From: Pseudomonas sp. URIL14HWK12:I12
GTDB taxonomy: Bacteria > Pseudomonadota > Gammaproteobacteria > Pseudomonadales > Pseudomonadaceae
Assembly (NCBI RefSeq): GCF_003097135.1
Contig: NZ_QEQL01000001.1
Span: forward strand, 992,001-1,056,000
Length of the DNA: 64,000 nucleotides
Reading direction: 5' to 3'
Shown here: piece after piece, positions 9,258-17,361 of the stretch
Layout: each line of letters starts with the position of its first letter
Position numbering within the stretch: position 1 is the first letter of the stretch
Position numbers and translations under genes: made by a program
The notes under the pieces: generated by a model
Database searches by the model: none
Seen by the model: the letters and a program-made list of their open reading frames with translations, nothing else
What the model was told of the DNA's origin: nothing

Positions 9258-9780
9258 ACGGCGCAGCTTGCTTGAGGTGCGGCACGAAATTGCACGGTCG
9301 AAAGCGCGCATCCAGCTGCTCTGCCAAAATGCCATCCCACGCAGTGCGGCAAGCATTGGTCGACCCAGGCAAGCAGCAGACCAAAGTGCCGTTGGCAAGG
9401 CCGGCGAGCGCTCTGGACTGCACGGTGGAGGTGCCAATGTCTGCGACCGATATCTGCCGGAACAACTCGCCGAAGCCGTCGATGCGCTTGTCGAGCAAGC
9501 ACGCGACCGCCTCGGGCGTGCTGTCGCGGCCAGTGAAACCGGTGCCGCCAGTCACCAGCACCACTTGCACCACCTCTTCAGCGATCCAGTGAGCGACCTG
9601 CGCCCGGATGCGGTACAGGTCATCTTTGAGCAGCACGCGCTCAGCCAGGCGATGGCCGGCGGCGGTGAGGCGATCAACGAACAGTTGGCCAGAGGTATCA
9701 TTTTCGAAGCTGCGGGTGTCACTGACGGTGAGCACCGCAATGTTGAGCGGCACGAAGGGCGTGTCGGCCTTGGCTTTCAT
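9241..9780 (-). CDS. moaB: Molybdenum cofactor biosynthesis protein B
   Basis: A 179-residue MoaB/MogA-fold protein that binds molybdopterin; in bacteria it acts in the adenylation step or as a MogA-like partner of MoeA. Motifs seen are VLTVSDTRSFENDTSG near the N terminus and VLVTGGTGFTGRDSTPEAV, the molybdopterin-binding core. It is first in an operon with moeA and divergent from mobA, so this 2.4-kb stretch holds three consecutive steps of Mo-cofactor maturation. Confidence 0.94.
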   Translation of the reverse strand: MKAKADTPFVPLNIAVLTVSDTRSFENDTSGQLFVDRLTAAGHRLAERVLLKDDLYRIRAQVAHWIAEEVVQVVLVTGGTGFTGRDSTPEAVACLLDKRIDGFGELFRQISVADIGTSTVQSRALAGLANGTLVCCLPGSTNACRTAWDGILAEQLDARFRPCNFVPHLKQAAPCESRG

Positions 9781-9854
9781 GGCAGGTTCCGATTGTTTGC
9801 GGCGGTGGGCGGTGTTATATCACAGCGACCTGATACCTGCGCAGCGAGCCTGCC

Positions 9855-10445
9855 ATGCCCGCCCATGAGCTGTCGTTATCCGTTTTGCTGTTGGCCGGTG
9901 GCCAGGGCCTTCGCGTGGGCGGCCAAGACAAAGGCCTGCTGACCTGGCGGGGTGAACCCCTGATTGCCCACCTGCACCGGCAGGTTCGTGAGCTGACCGA
10001 CGATCTGATCATCTCCTGCAACCGAAATCCCGATCACTATCAGCCTTGGGCAGACCGCCTGGTCACTGACTCGGAACCCGATTATCCCGGCCCGATGGCC
10101 GGCTTGCGTGCGGGCTTGGCGCTCGCACGCCACCCTCTTGTGCTGGTACTGCCTTGCGATACTCCAGGCATCGATCAGACATTGCTCGCCCCCTGGCTCG
10201 CACTGGCGAGGCAGGCACCTGGGGTGCCCACATTGATTCGCCAGGGTGGTCAGTGGGAACCCCTCATGGCAGTGCTGCCCCGAACGTTGGGGGCTGTTTT
10301 CGAACGTGCCTGGGCCGCTGGCGAGCGCAGCCCACGACGGGTTATGCTCGCCGGCGAGGTGCAGGCCTATGACTGCCCGGCACATGACCCGCGCCTTGCC
10401 AACCTCAATACCTTGGCATTACTTGATACCTATCAAGGAACCTGA
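9855..10445 (+). CDS. mobA: Molybdenum cofactor guanylyltransferase
   Basis: A 196-residue enzyme that joins GMP from GTP to the molybdenum cofactor to make the bis-MGD form used by DMSO-reductase-family enzymes. The signature LLAGGQGLRVGGQDKGLL is near the N terminus and VLPCDTPG marks the metal/nucleotide site; the usual Ser/Arg-Met of the loop is varied to Gly-Leu-Arg-Val. It is divergent from moaB-moeA with 74 bp between starts. Confidence 0.93.
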   Translation: MPAHELSLSVLLLAGGQGLRVGGQDKGLLTWRGEPLIAHLHRQVRELTDDLIISCNRNPDHYQPWADRLVTDSEPDYPGPMAGLRAGLALARHPLVLVLPCDTPGIDQTLLAPWLALARQAPGVPTLIRQGGQWEPLMAVLPRTLGAVFERAWAAGERSPRRVMLAGEVQAYDCPAHDPRLANLNTLALLDTYQGT

Positions 10446-10531
10446 TCCTTGGGCCCGCGCAAGGAACTTAACCCCCTGCACGTGCGTCCCACAATGCGAT
10501 AAACCCTGTTTTCATTTCGGAGAGTTCTGTA

Positions 10532-10753
10532 ATGACCACCCGCATCGTTCCTGCCGTCCTGCTCGCTGTCGGCCTGGCTGCCCTGGCAGGTTGTTCGACG
10601 CCCAACGTGATCACCCTCAACGACGGGCGCGAGATCCAGACCGTCGATACACCTAAGTACGATGACGACACTGGCTTCTATGAATTCAAGCAGTTGGATG
10701 GCAAGGTCACTCGCATCAACAAGGATCAGGTTCGGACCGTAAAAGAACTGTGA
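10532..10753 (+). CDS. Small YgdI/YgdR-type lipoprotein
   Basis: A 73-residue protein with a lipoprotein signal peptide ending LAALAGCS (lipobox Cys about residue 22). It is followed by an SH3-like beta domain with ITLNDGREIQTVDTPKYDDD, FYEFKQLDGK and INKDQVRTVKEL, which matches the DUF903 YgdI/YgdR family. A GGAGAG ribosome site precedes the ATG. These are abundant small outer-membrane lipoproteins of unclear function. Confidence 0.9.
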   Translation: MTTRIVPAVLLAVGLAALAGCSTPNVITLNDGREIQTVDTPKYDDDTGFYEFKQLDGKVTRINKDQVRTVKEL

Positions 10754-10796
10754 TTCGGGCCCGTGCGAGCTGATTAATCCTCTTGCTATCAAGGGC

Positions 10797-10825
10797 TTGC
10801 ACAAGCCAGCCCGCAGCAGTATGCT
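10797..10825 (+). promoter_or_regulatory. Likely tRNA-Pro promoter
   Basis: TTGCAC (10797-10802), a 17-bp spacer and TATGCT (10820-10825) sit so that transcription would begin a few bases before the tRNA 5' end. The element matches are moderate; its position is the main support. Confidence 0.45.
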
Positions 10826-10834
10826 TTTGGCCAT

Positions 10835-10911
10835 CGGAGTGTAGCGCAGCCAGGTAGCGCGTCTCGTTCGGGACGAGAAGGCCGCAGGTTCGAATCCTGT
10901 CTCTCCGACCA
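10835..10911 (+). tRNA. tRNA-Pro (anticodon CGG)
   Basis: A 77-nt cloverleaf with encoded CCA. The acceptor CGGAGTG pairs with CTCTCCG apart from one U-U pair. The D-arm is GCGC...GCGC. The anticodon stem TCTCG/CGAGA encloses the loop TTCGGGA, giving anticodon CGG, which reads CCG. The T-arm contains GGTTCGAATCC. A Rho-independent terminator follows 5 bp later, so this is a single-gene transcription unit. Confidence 0.96.
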
Positions 10912-10916
10912 ACTCA

Positions 10917-10947
10917 TGAAAAAACCCGCCTATCGGCGGGTTTTTTC
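10917..10947. terminator. Rho-independent terminator after tRNA-Pro
   Basis: AACCCGCC, loop TATC and GGCGGGTT are followed by T6 and preceded by A6, so it can also stop the convergent pseudouridine synthase gene. Confidence 0.92.
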
Positions 10948-10968
10948 ATTTTTGCGCCCCCACCCTGT

Positions 10969-11865
10969 TCAAGGCCAGCCCAGCTCAAGCCGGCTGGTGA
11001 AGTGGCGTGGTTCTCTGGTAATCGGGTCGTCAAAAGCAACCGACTGGGCAAGGAGCTTCAGCGGCTTGTCAAAATCATCCTGTTGGCCCTCCGGGGCCAC
11101 CGCAGGGTAGAAGGGGTCATTGCACAACGCAGCCCCAAGGCCTGCCATATGCACCCGCAGTTGATGGGTTTTGCCGGTGACCGGCCACAATTCGTATCGC
11201 CACCAGTGCTCTCGCCGCTCCAGGACATGAATGTGAGTTTCACTGTTGGGCTCACCAGGGACTTCACACATCCGGAAAAACGGCTCCCCTTTCACCATGC
11301 GGCTCGCATGGCGGTGCGGAAAGCTCAGCGTCGGCAGGCCCGGCGCAATAGCTTGATAAACCTTATGGATTCGCCGCTCGGCGAACAGCGCCTGATAGGC
11401 CCCACGCGAAGCCGGTTGAGCGGAGAACATTACCAAGCCTGCCGTGTGCCGATCGATGCGATGCAGCGGCACCAAGTCGGCATTGCCCAGCGTACGGATC
11501 AAGCGGCGCAGCAAGGTTTGCTCCACATACTTCCCTGCGGGCGTAACGGGGAGAAAATGCGGCTTGTCGGCGATCACCAGATGCTCATCCTGGTACAGCA
11601 CATGCTCCTGCACATCGATCAGCGGCTCGCCCGGCACCTCACGAAAGTAATGCACTCGCATGCCCTGACGATAGGGCGTGGTGCGTGCCAGCGGCTCGCC
11701 GGCGGCATCCAGCACGCGCCGACGGGCAAAGCGCTCTTCCCACTGCTCGGCAGGTACTTTGGCAAAATGCGCGCAGAGGCAATCGAAGACCGTGGCCCAG
11801 GGCCCAGCTGGCAGCACAAGCGTGCTGGCCTGGCGGGCGGCTGGATCGAAGCAGGAAGCTGACAT
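10969..11865 (-). CDS. RluA-family pseudouridine synthase
   Basis: A 298-residue enzyme that isomerises uridine to pseudouridine in RNA. The catalytic motif HRIDRHTAGLVMFS carries the essential Asp, preceded by VIADKPHFLPVTPAG; later come the KVYQAI stretch and GKTHQLRVHMAGLG. The start was set at 11865 (MSASCFDPAAR), which removes a low-complexity extension. It resembles the E. coli YqcB/TruC-like branch less than a Pseudomonas-specific RluA branch, so the RNA target cannot be assigned from sequence alone. Confidence 0.88.
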   Translation of the reverse strand: MSASCFDPAARQASTLVLPAGPWATVFDCLCAHFAKVPAEQWEERFARRRVLDAAGEPLARTTPYRQGMRVHYFREVPGEPLIDVQEHVLYQDEHLVIADKPHFLPVTPAGKYVEQTLLRRLIRTLGNADLVPLHRIDRHTAGLVMFSAQPASRGAYQALFAERRIHKVYQAIAPGLPTLSFPHRHASRMVKGEPFFRMCEVPGEPNSETHIHVLERREHWWRYELWPVTGKTHQLRVHMAGLGAALCNDPFYPAVAPEGQQDDFDKPLKLLAQSVAFDDPITREPRHFTSRLELGWP

Positions 11866-11906
11866 GCTGGAGCTCGTTGAGACAGTAGAGCGCGTATTAT
11901 CCGCTA

Positions 11907-12263
11907 TTACACCGCCACAGGTACCGACGGCGCCTCGCACAGGCTGCGCAATTTGCGAAGCACTTGCACGGGCTCCCAACGAGAAGGGTCGTACAGTGCG
12001 TAGGCCGTGCCCTCATAGCCCACTACGTCGAGCCCGCGGTGGTAACCGGCGCGCTGGAACAAGGCTTCGATTTCCGCGAAGCAGGCATTGAAATGAACCT
12101 TGCCAAAAGGCGTGTCGTGGTCGAGCACCAGGCCTTCGAGCCTCAAGGCAAGTGCCGCTTCCAGCACCGCCTCTGGCGGCATGCGGTTTACGCTGTATTT
12201 GAGTTGCTCGATGTTCACCTGGCCGCGCCCCTGCTTTACTGTATGCATATACAGACTACTCAT
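11907..12263 (-). CDS. Conserved hypothetical protein, 118 residues
   Basis: I do not recognise a family. From the ATG at 12263 the protein reads MSSLYMHTVKQGRG and is a soluble alpha/beta protein with no signal peptide or membrane segment. Its C terminus is rich in Val/Ala/Pro. A second ATG at 12248 and a TTG at 12281 are alternative starts; AGGG lies very close to the 12263 ATG. Codon use looks like that of its neighbours, and it lies between the pseudouridine synthase and the redoxin gene on the same strand. Confidence 0.7.
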   Translation of the reverse strand: MSSLYMHTVKQGRGQVNIEQLKYSVNRMPPEAVLEAALALRLEGLVLDHDTPFGKVHFNACFAEIEALFQRAGYHRGLDVVGYEGTAYALYDPSRWEPVQVLRKLRSLCEAPSVPVAV

Positions 12264-12323
12264 CCCTGAATGGTTCAGCAAGGTGCGAGTGTGCCGCTTG
12301 TCGCCGCGCGGCGCTCGCCAGGT

Positions 12324-12548
12324 TCATTGCAGAAAATGAACGAGCGCTTCGGTATCGAACGGCCATTGCAGCTCTGCGCCGGTGTCGACACGGCGGAGCA
12401 AGGGTACACGATCGGCCAGGTCCGGTTGCCCAGCCACGTCTACCAGCTCAACTTGCAGGCCATGCTCGACCAGCGGCATAAGAGCGTCTTCAGCCTGTTC
12501 GCAGGCTGGGTGGTGGAAGACGATCAATAGCTGGCATACAGGCAGCAT
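12324..12548 (-). CDS. Glutaredoxin-like (DUF836) protein
   Basis: A 74-residue thioredoxin-fold mini-protein. It has beta1 (LLIVFHHPAC), an EQAED helix, VELVDVAGQPDLADRV and VPLLRRVDTGAELQWPFD, the order seen in the DUF836 glutaredoxin-like family. Only one cysteine (PAC-E-Q) remains at the usual CxxC/CxLC position, so any redox role would be monothiol. The start at 12548 is supported by GGAG at about 9 bp. Function is unknown. Confidence 0.75.
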   Translation of the reverse strand: MLPVCQLLIVFHHPACEQAEDALMPLVEHGLQVELVDVAGQPDLADRVPLLRRVDTGAELQWPFDTEALVHFLQ

Positions 12549-12634
12549 TTGCGCGGCTCCAAAGGCATGGCGGGCCAGGAACTGCACCGCCGACCCTGCC
12601 ATTGTAGCTACCGCTGGAAACACCAGCGCGCCCG

Positions 12635-13843
12635 TCAGTCGGTGCTGACCGCGCCGATCTTGTGCAAAGTAATGTCGGCCCCGTAGTACTCCTGCTCCTG
12701 GCTAAGGCGCAACCCCACCAGCCTGCGCAGCAGGCCGTAGACCACAAACCCGCCGAGCAAGGCAATCACTACACCCAGCAGCGTACCGACCACCTGGCTG
12801 GCCAGGCTCACCCCACCCATTCCACCCAGAGCGCTCTGGCCGAACACGCCACAGGCAAGCCCGCCCCATACTCCGCATAGCCCATGTAGCGGCCAGACCC
12901 CAAGCACATCGTCGAGCTTCCATTTGCCTTGCGCAACGGTGAAGCACCACACGAACAAGGCTCCGGCCACCGCGCCAGTTATCAGTGCAGCCACTGGGTG
13001 CATGAGATCGGAGCCGGCACACACCGCCACCAACCCCGCCAGCGGGCCGTTGTGCAGGAAGCCTGGGTCGTTACGCCCGGCTATCAATGCCGAGACCGTG
13101 CCGCCCACCATTGCCATCAGAGAATTGGCGGCCACCAGGCCACTGGCGTTTTGAAGCGACTGGGCGCTCATCACGTTGAAACCGAACCAGCCAACGATCA
13201 GTATCCAGGAGCCCAACGCCAGGAAGGGGATGTTCGAAGGCGCGAACGCAACCAGGCGGCCTTCACGAAAGCGCCCTTGCCGCGGCCCGAGCAGCAGGAC
13301 TGCCGCCAACGCGAGCCAGCCACCCATGGCGTGCACCACCACAGAACCTGCGAAATCGTGAAAGGGGGCCCCAAAACGCCCCGCCAGCCAAGCTTGCACA
13401 CCCCAATTGCCGTTCCACATCATCCCTTCGAAAGACGGGTAGATGAAGGCCACGATCAACGCCGTGGCGCAGAGCTGCGGAACGAACCTCGCCCGCTCGG
13501 CGATGCCACCTGAGATGATGGCAGGGATCGCTGCGGCAAAGGTCAGCAGGAAGAAGAATTTCACCAATGCATAGCCGTGGTCCAATGCAAGCACAGGCGC
13601 GGGCTGCAAAAAGCTGACGCCATAGGCGATCCAATAGCCGATGAAGAAGTAGACAAGGGTCGAAATTGCGAAATCGCTCAGAATCTTCGACAGCGCATTG
13701 ACCTGGTTTTTCTGGCGAACCGTTCCCACCTCCAGAAATGCGAAGCCGGCGTGCATGGCCAGGACCATCACCGCACCGCACAGGAGGAACAGCGTATTGG
13801 TGCCATGGACTAGAGTGTCTACGGCAGTTTGCAGGTTTTCCAT
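12635..13843 (-). CDS. amt: Ammonium transporter, Amt family
   Basis: A 402-residue inner-membrane ammonium channel with about 11 hydrophobic helices. Family signatures are GFAFLEVGTVRQKN in helix 1-2, the FIGYWIAYG segment, DFAGSVVVHAMGGW (with the pore His region), and ALITGAVAGALF and LHGLCGVWGG near the end. The start at 13843 (MENLQTAVDTL) fits the family; the upstream extension is not credible. The usual glnK (PII) partner is absent on either side, which departs from the common glnK-amtB operon. Confidence 0.93.
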   Translation of the reverse strand: MENLQTAVDTLVHGTNTLFLLCGAVMVLAMHAGFAFLEVGTVRQKNQVNALSKILSDFAISTLVYFFIGYWIAYGVSFLQPAPVLALDHGYALVKFFFLLTFAAAIPAIISGGIAERARFVPQLCATALIVAFIYPSFEGMMWNGNWGVQAWLAGRFGAPFHDFAGSVVVHAMGGWLALAAVLLLGPRQGRFREGRLVAFAPSNIPFLALGSWILIVGWFGFNVMSAQSLQNASGLVAANSLMAMVGGTVSALIAGRNDPGFLHNGPLAGLVAVCAGSDLMHPVAALITGAVAGALFVWCFTVAQGKWKLDDVLGVWPLHGLCGVWGGLACGVFGQSALGGMGGVSLASQVVGTLLGVVIALLGGFVVYGLLRRLVGLRLSQEQEYYGADITLHKIGAVSTD

Positions 13844-14144
13844 CGTTGGCAGGCCTGAAGTGGCGCACCGGCCTCGCCCCCAATGCACCGTTTCAGCACA
13901 CCTTGTGGATTGGCGAACCACAAAGGTGCACTTAAAGCGCCGGAAGGCAAAGACCAGATGCATATTGCTAGAATTTTTTTATCAAAAACGGTGCGCGCGC
14001 CTGGAGCAAAGCATCTTCGCCCCACGTTTGTGCGCCACAGCACCTTCGCGCACCACCCGGCAGCAAAAAATGTACCATCGCTTTACTGAACCTCGGCCTA
14101 GCCGAGGGCGTCGAAACGCATACGGACCGTTAACAGGAGGCATC
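13844..14144. promoter_or_regulatory. Divergent intergenic region with two NtrC-like sites
   Basis: 301 bp without a gene between amt and the YqjD-like operon. Two elements resemble the NtrC consensus TGCACC-N5-GGTGCA: 13884-13900, with a perfect left half and a poor right half, and 13914-13930, with a perfect right half and 4 of 6 in the left. They start 30 bp apart. Both are within about 90 bp of the amt start, and I did not find a convincing sigma-54 -24/-12 element. A strong AGGAGG ribosome site for the rightward operon is at 14135-14140. Confidence 0.35.
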
Positions 14145-14459
14145 ATGGCCAGCACCACGGCAAAAGCAGCACAAGAAGTGCTTGCAGCAGATTTCCAGGC
14201 ATTGGTTGAAGATGCTGAAAAGCTCCTCGAACACAGCGCCACCCTGGCAGGTGACCAGGCAGATATCCTGCGCGCCCAGGTTCGTGAGAGCCTCGCCCGT
14301 GCCCGCGCTTCATTGCACGAAACCGAACAGGCACTACTCGAGCGCGGTCGCGAAGCAGTCGACGCTACCGAAGTATGGGTTCAAACCAAGCCCATGCAGG
14401 CAGTAGGCATTGCTGCGGGCCTGGGCTTTCTGATCGGCCTTCTGGCCACAAGGCGTTGA
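14145..14459 (+). CDS. DUF883 (YqjD/ElaB-type) membrane-anchored protein
   Basis: A 104-residue protein with a long amphipathic helical region (about 10-80, KLLEH...DQADILRAQVRESL) and a single C-terminal anchor ending GLGFLIGLLATRR. This is the layout of the YqjD/ElaB/YgaM family of inner-membrane proteins, linked in E. coli to ribosome binding in stationary phase. The start at 14145 has an excellent AGGAGG site 4 bp upstream. It is first of three genes in the same order as E. coli yqjD-yqjE-yqjK. Confidence 0.9.
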   Translation: MASTTAKAAQEVLAADFQALVEDAEKLLEHSATLAGDQADILRAQVRESLARARASLHETEQALLERGREAVDATEVWVQTKPMQAVGIAAGLGFLIGLLATRR

Positions 14460-14461
14460 GC

Positions 14462-14848
14462 ATGGACCAGCGCACGGAGATACCGCAACGGCCGCAGGGG
14501 TCGCCCTCGCGCGGCCTGCTGGCGGCTTTTCTGGGGTTGGTCCACAGCCACCTTGAGTTGCTCGGCATCGAGCTGCAGGAGCAAAAGGCTCGGACCCTGA
14601 GCCTGCTGTTGTTCGCAGGGCTTGCACTGGTATTTGCCTTGCTCGCACTGGTGGCGCTCTCGGGGTTGATCCTCATCCTTCTGTGGGATAACTACCGGAT
14701 TCCGGGAATGATCGGCCTCTGCGTGTTCTACCTGCTTGCGGGGCTGTTCTGTGCCATGCGGCTGAAGGCGGCGATCTTCGATGAATCCTCTCCCTTCCAT
14801 GCCACGCTCGAAGAGCTGGCCAACGACCGCGAGCGACTGATGCCATGA
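14462..14848 (+). CDS. YqjE-like (phage-holin-fold DUF1469) membrane protein
   Basis: A 128-residue protein with a short polar N terminus and two long hydrophobic helices (about 47-75 and 80-103), separated by the WDNYRIPG turn. This matches the YqjE/DUF1469 family. The ATG lies 2 bp after the previous stop, so the genes are probably translationally coupled. Despite the holin-like label there is no phage context; it is a membrane partner in the YqjD-type operon. Confidence 0.85.
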   Translation: MDQRTEIPQRPQGSPSRGLLAAFLGLVHSHLELLGIELQEQKARTLSLLLFAGLALVFALLALVALSGLILILLWDNYRIPGMIGLCVFYLLAGLFCAMRLKAAIFDESSPFHATLEELANDRERLMP

Positions 14849-15186
14849 GCCGATCCTCAACGCCTTCCGTGGTAGGAGCTTCGCGGCGCGAGATGCGCAA
14901 GGCGATCATCCGGCTGCGCATGGAAATGCACCGCCAGGAAATCCGCCAACATGCGCGCGAGGTGGTCAACCCGCTGTCGCGGCTTCGAGGGTTCGGCAGC
15001 CACGTGCAGGAAAACCTGGGCATCAAGCATGGCCCACTGTGGGGCGTCGGCTTGGTGGCACTGTTGGGGTTCTTCTCAGGCAAGGGCGCGCGCTCGGGTA
15101 AGCTAGGCGCAGTGGGCCGGTTCGCCAAGCTCGCCGCGAGCCTGGCGCCCTTGGTACGCTTACTGCAACGCGCCAGCCGCCGCTGA
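14845..15186 (+). CDS. YqjK-position hypothetical protein
   Basis: A 113-residue basic protein that overlaps the previous gene by an ATGA. It has a charged N-terminal helix (RREMRKAIIRLRMEMHRQEIRQ), a weak hydrophobic segment GPLWGVGLVALLGFFSG and a basic C terminus. I recognise no named domain; position and composition correspond to the third gene of yqjDEK-type operons. It may associate with the inner face of the membrane. Confidence 0.75.
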   Translation: MSRSSTPSVVGASRREMRKAIIRLRMEMHRQEIRQHAREVVNPLSRLRGFGSHVQENLGIKHGPLWGVGLVALLGFFSGKGARSGKLGAVGRFAKLAASLAPLVRLLQRASRR

Positions 15187-15268
15187 CCTGCCCTAACGAG
15201 CGCTTTCGGGCGCTTGATGTGTACGCTCAAGCGCGGCAAGCTGGGCCACGCCCTGATGGAGACTTGCC

Positions 15269-16600
15269 TTGGACTGGCACACCCTGCTTACCCGCGAACG
15301 CCTTGGCAAAACTGTTCACAGCGCCGAAGAACTAGGCCGTAGCCCGTTCCATAAGGACCACGACCGCATCATCTTCTCTGGCGCTTTCCGCCGCCTGGGT
15401 CGCAAGACTCAGGTGCACCCGGTTTCAAGCAACGATCATATTCACACCCGCCTGACCCACTCGCTCGAGGTCAGTTGTGTGGGGCGTTCACTCGGCATGC
15501 GCGTCGGTGAAACCCTGCGTGATGCCCTGCCCGACTGGTGCGCCCCGGCAGACCTGGGCATGGTGGTGCAGTCCGCGTGCCTGGCGCATGACATCGGCAA
15601 CCCGCCCTTCGGCCATTCGGGTGAGGACGCGATTCGCCACTGGTTCCAGCAGGCCGCAGGTCGGGGTTGGCTGGATGACATGAGCGATGCAGAACGCCAG
15701 GACTTCCTGAGCTTCGAAGGGAACGCCCAGGGGTTTCGCCTGTTGACCCAGCTGGAATACCACCAGGCCGAAGGGGGCATGCGCCTGACCTACGCTACCC
15801 TTGGCGCCTATCTTAAATACCCTTGGAGCGCCCGCCACGCAGACGCAGCGGGCTACAAGAAACACAAATTCGGCTGCTATCAAAGTGAGCTGCCTATCCT
15901 GGAGCAGGTCACTGCAAAGCTAGGCATTGCACAACTGGCACCGCAGCGCTGGGCTCGTCACCCCTTGGTCTACCTGATGGAGGCAGCCGACGACATCTGC
16001 TATGCCTTGATCGACCTGGAAGACGGTGTAGAGATGGAACTGCTCGACTATGCCGAAGTGGAAGCCCTGCTGTTGGGCCTGGTGGGCGATGACCTGCCGG
16101 AAACCTATCGCCAGCTGGGGCCGGCCGATTCGCGGCGTCGCAAGTTGGCGATCCTGCGCGGCAAGGCCATCGAACACCTGACCAACGCCGCGGCCCGGGC
16201 TTTCGTCGAGCAGCAGCCTGCACTGCTGGCCGGCACCCTCGAGGGCGACTTGGTCGAGCACATGCAAGGCCCTGCCAAGCGCTGCGTGCAAAGCGCAAAG
16301 GACATCGCGCGCCAGCGGATCTTTCACGACAAGCGCAAGACCCTGCATGAAATCGGCGCCTACACCACGCTTGAGGTGCTGCTCAACGCCTTCTGCGGGG
16401 CGGCGCTGGAGCAACATGGCGGGCGTACGCCGTCGTTCAAGCACCGGCGCATTCTCGATCTGCTGGGGGCGAGCGCACCGCGCCCAGACAGCACGTTGCA
16501 CGCGGCCTTTCTGCGCATGGTGGATTTCATCGCGGGCATGACTGACAACTACGCCAGCGAGATGGCCATGGAGATGACCGGAGGGGCGCGGCCTGCCTGA
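15269..16600 (+). CDS. dgt: dGTPase-like HD-domain triphosphohydrolase
   Basis: A 443-residue metal-dependent enzyme of the dGTPase family, which hydrolyses dNTPs to deoxynucleosides and PPPi. Motifs seen are [30 protein letters not shown] and the HD motif [15 protein letters not shown], then [16 protein letters not shown]. The start is a TTG at 15269: an in-frame stop lies 15 bp upstream, and GGAGA at 15258-15262 sits 6 bp from the TTG. No ATG fits that frame nearby. Confidence 0.92.
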   Translation: MDWHTLLTRERLGKTVHSAEELGRSPFHKDHDRIIFSGAFRRLGRKTQVHPVSSNDHIHTRLTHSLEVSCVGRSLGMRVGETLRDALPDWCAPADLGMVVQSACLAHDIGNPPFGHSGEDAIRHWFQQAAGRGWLDDMSDAERQDFLSFEGNAQGFRLLTQLEYHQAEGGMRLTYATLGAYLKYPWSARHADAAGYKKHKFGCYQSELPILEQVTAKLGIAQLAPQRWARHPLVYLMEAADDICYALIDLEDGVEMELLDYAEVEALLLGLVGDDLPETYRQLGPADSRRRKLAILRGKAIEHLTNAAARAFVEQQPALLAGTLEGDLVEHMQGPAKRCVQSAKDIARQRIFHDKRKTLHEIGAYTTLEVLLNAFCGAALEQHGGRTPSFKHRRILDLLGASAPRPDSTLHAAFLRMVDFIAGMTDNYASEMAMEMTGGARPA

Positions 16601-16634
16601 CGCCACTCCCGCGGAGACCGATCTGAATCTGTTG

Positions 16635-16648
16635 TAGGAAACTTCCTA
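16635..16648. promoter_or_regulatory. Short dyad TAGGAA-AC-TTCCTA upstream of the response regulator
   Basis: Two perfect 6-bp arms with a 2-bp centre, 87 bp upstream of the NarL/LuxR-family regulator start. The size and symmetry suit a dimer of an HTH of that family, so autoregulation is possible. It is a single site with no experimental support. Confidence 0.4.
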
Positions 16649-16734
16649 TTTAGTGCCCTCCCCCCTGTCACTGCGTGTTGCCTGCTCGGCAAATGCGTTA
16701 CGGTCGCCCCGATACGCATGGCAGGGAAGTTTTC

Positions 16735-17361
16735 ATGAAGAGCATTTTTATCCTCGACGACCACCCAGTGGTTCGCCTGGCAGTGCGCATGCTGCTGGAG
16801 GGCGAAGGCTATGGCGTGGTCGGCGAGTGCGACAACGGGGTCGACGGAATGCAGATGATCCGCGATACACAGCCGCAGCTGTTGATCCTGGATATCAGCC
16901 TGCCGCGCTTGGACGGCCTAGAATTGTTATCACGCTACCACGCCATGGGGTCGCCGCTGCGCACGCTGGTGCTGACTGCGCAGTCCCCGGCGTTGTTCGC
17001 CATTCGCTGTATGCAGGCAGGGGCGTGCGGCTACGTCCGCAAGCAAGAGGAGCTGTCGGAGCTGCTTAGCGCAGTGCGCGCGGTCATGGCAGGCTACAAC
17101 TATTTCCCGAGCCAGGCGCTGCGCCCCGGGCCGGTGCCACCGTGGCAGCAAGCCGAGCTAGCACTGTTCGAACGGGTCAACGACCGCGAGCTGATGGTGC
17201 TGCAAATGTTTTCACAAGGCCGCAGCAACAAGGAAATCGCCGCGAGCATGTTCATTTCGGGCAAAACCGTCAGCACCTATAAAAAACGCCTGATGCATAA
17301 GTTGCGTGCCGGCTCGCTGGTCGAGCTGATCGATATCGCCAAGCGGAATGAACTGGTATGA
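16735..17361 (+). CDS. BvgA/EvgA-type response regulator
   Basis: A 208-residue transcriptional regulator: receiver domain (about 1-120) with D8/D9, phospho-acceptor D53 in LLILDISLPRLDG, and the conserved Lys in GYVRKQEE. A NarL/FixJ HTH follows (about 145-205: NDRELMVLQMFSQGRSNKEIA and SGKTVSTYKKRLMHKL). The start at 16735 begins the beta1 strand directly. It overlaps the hybrid kinase by ATGA, so the two form a cognate pair. Target genes are unknown. Confidence 0.92.
   Translation: MKSIFILDDHPVVRLAVRMLLEGEGYGVVGECDNGVDGMQMIRDTQPQLLILDISLPRLDGLELLSRYHAMGSPLRTLVLTAQSPALFAIRCMQAGACGYVRKQEELSELLSAVRAVMAGYNYFPSQALRPGPVPPWQQAELALFERVNDRELMVLQMFSQGRSNKEIAASMFISGKTVSTYKKRLMHKLRAGSLVELIDIAKRNELV

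Noticed and set aside
13860-13900. Sigma-54 promoter for the ammonium transporter
   Set aside because: GG/GC spacing could be forced, but flanking consensus bases are poor and the implied start is too close to the ATG.
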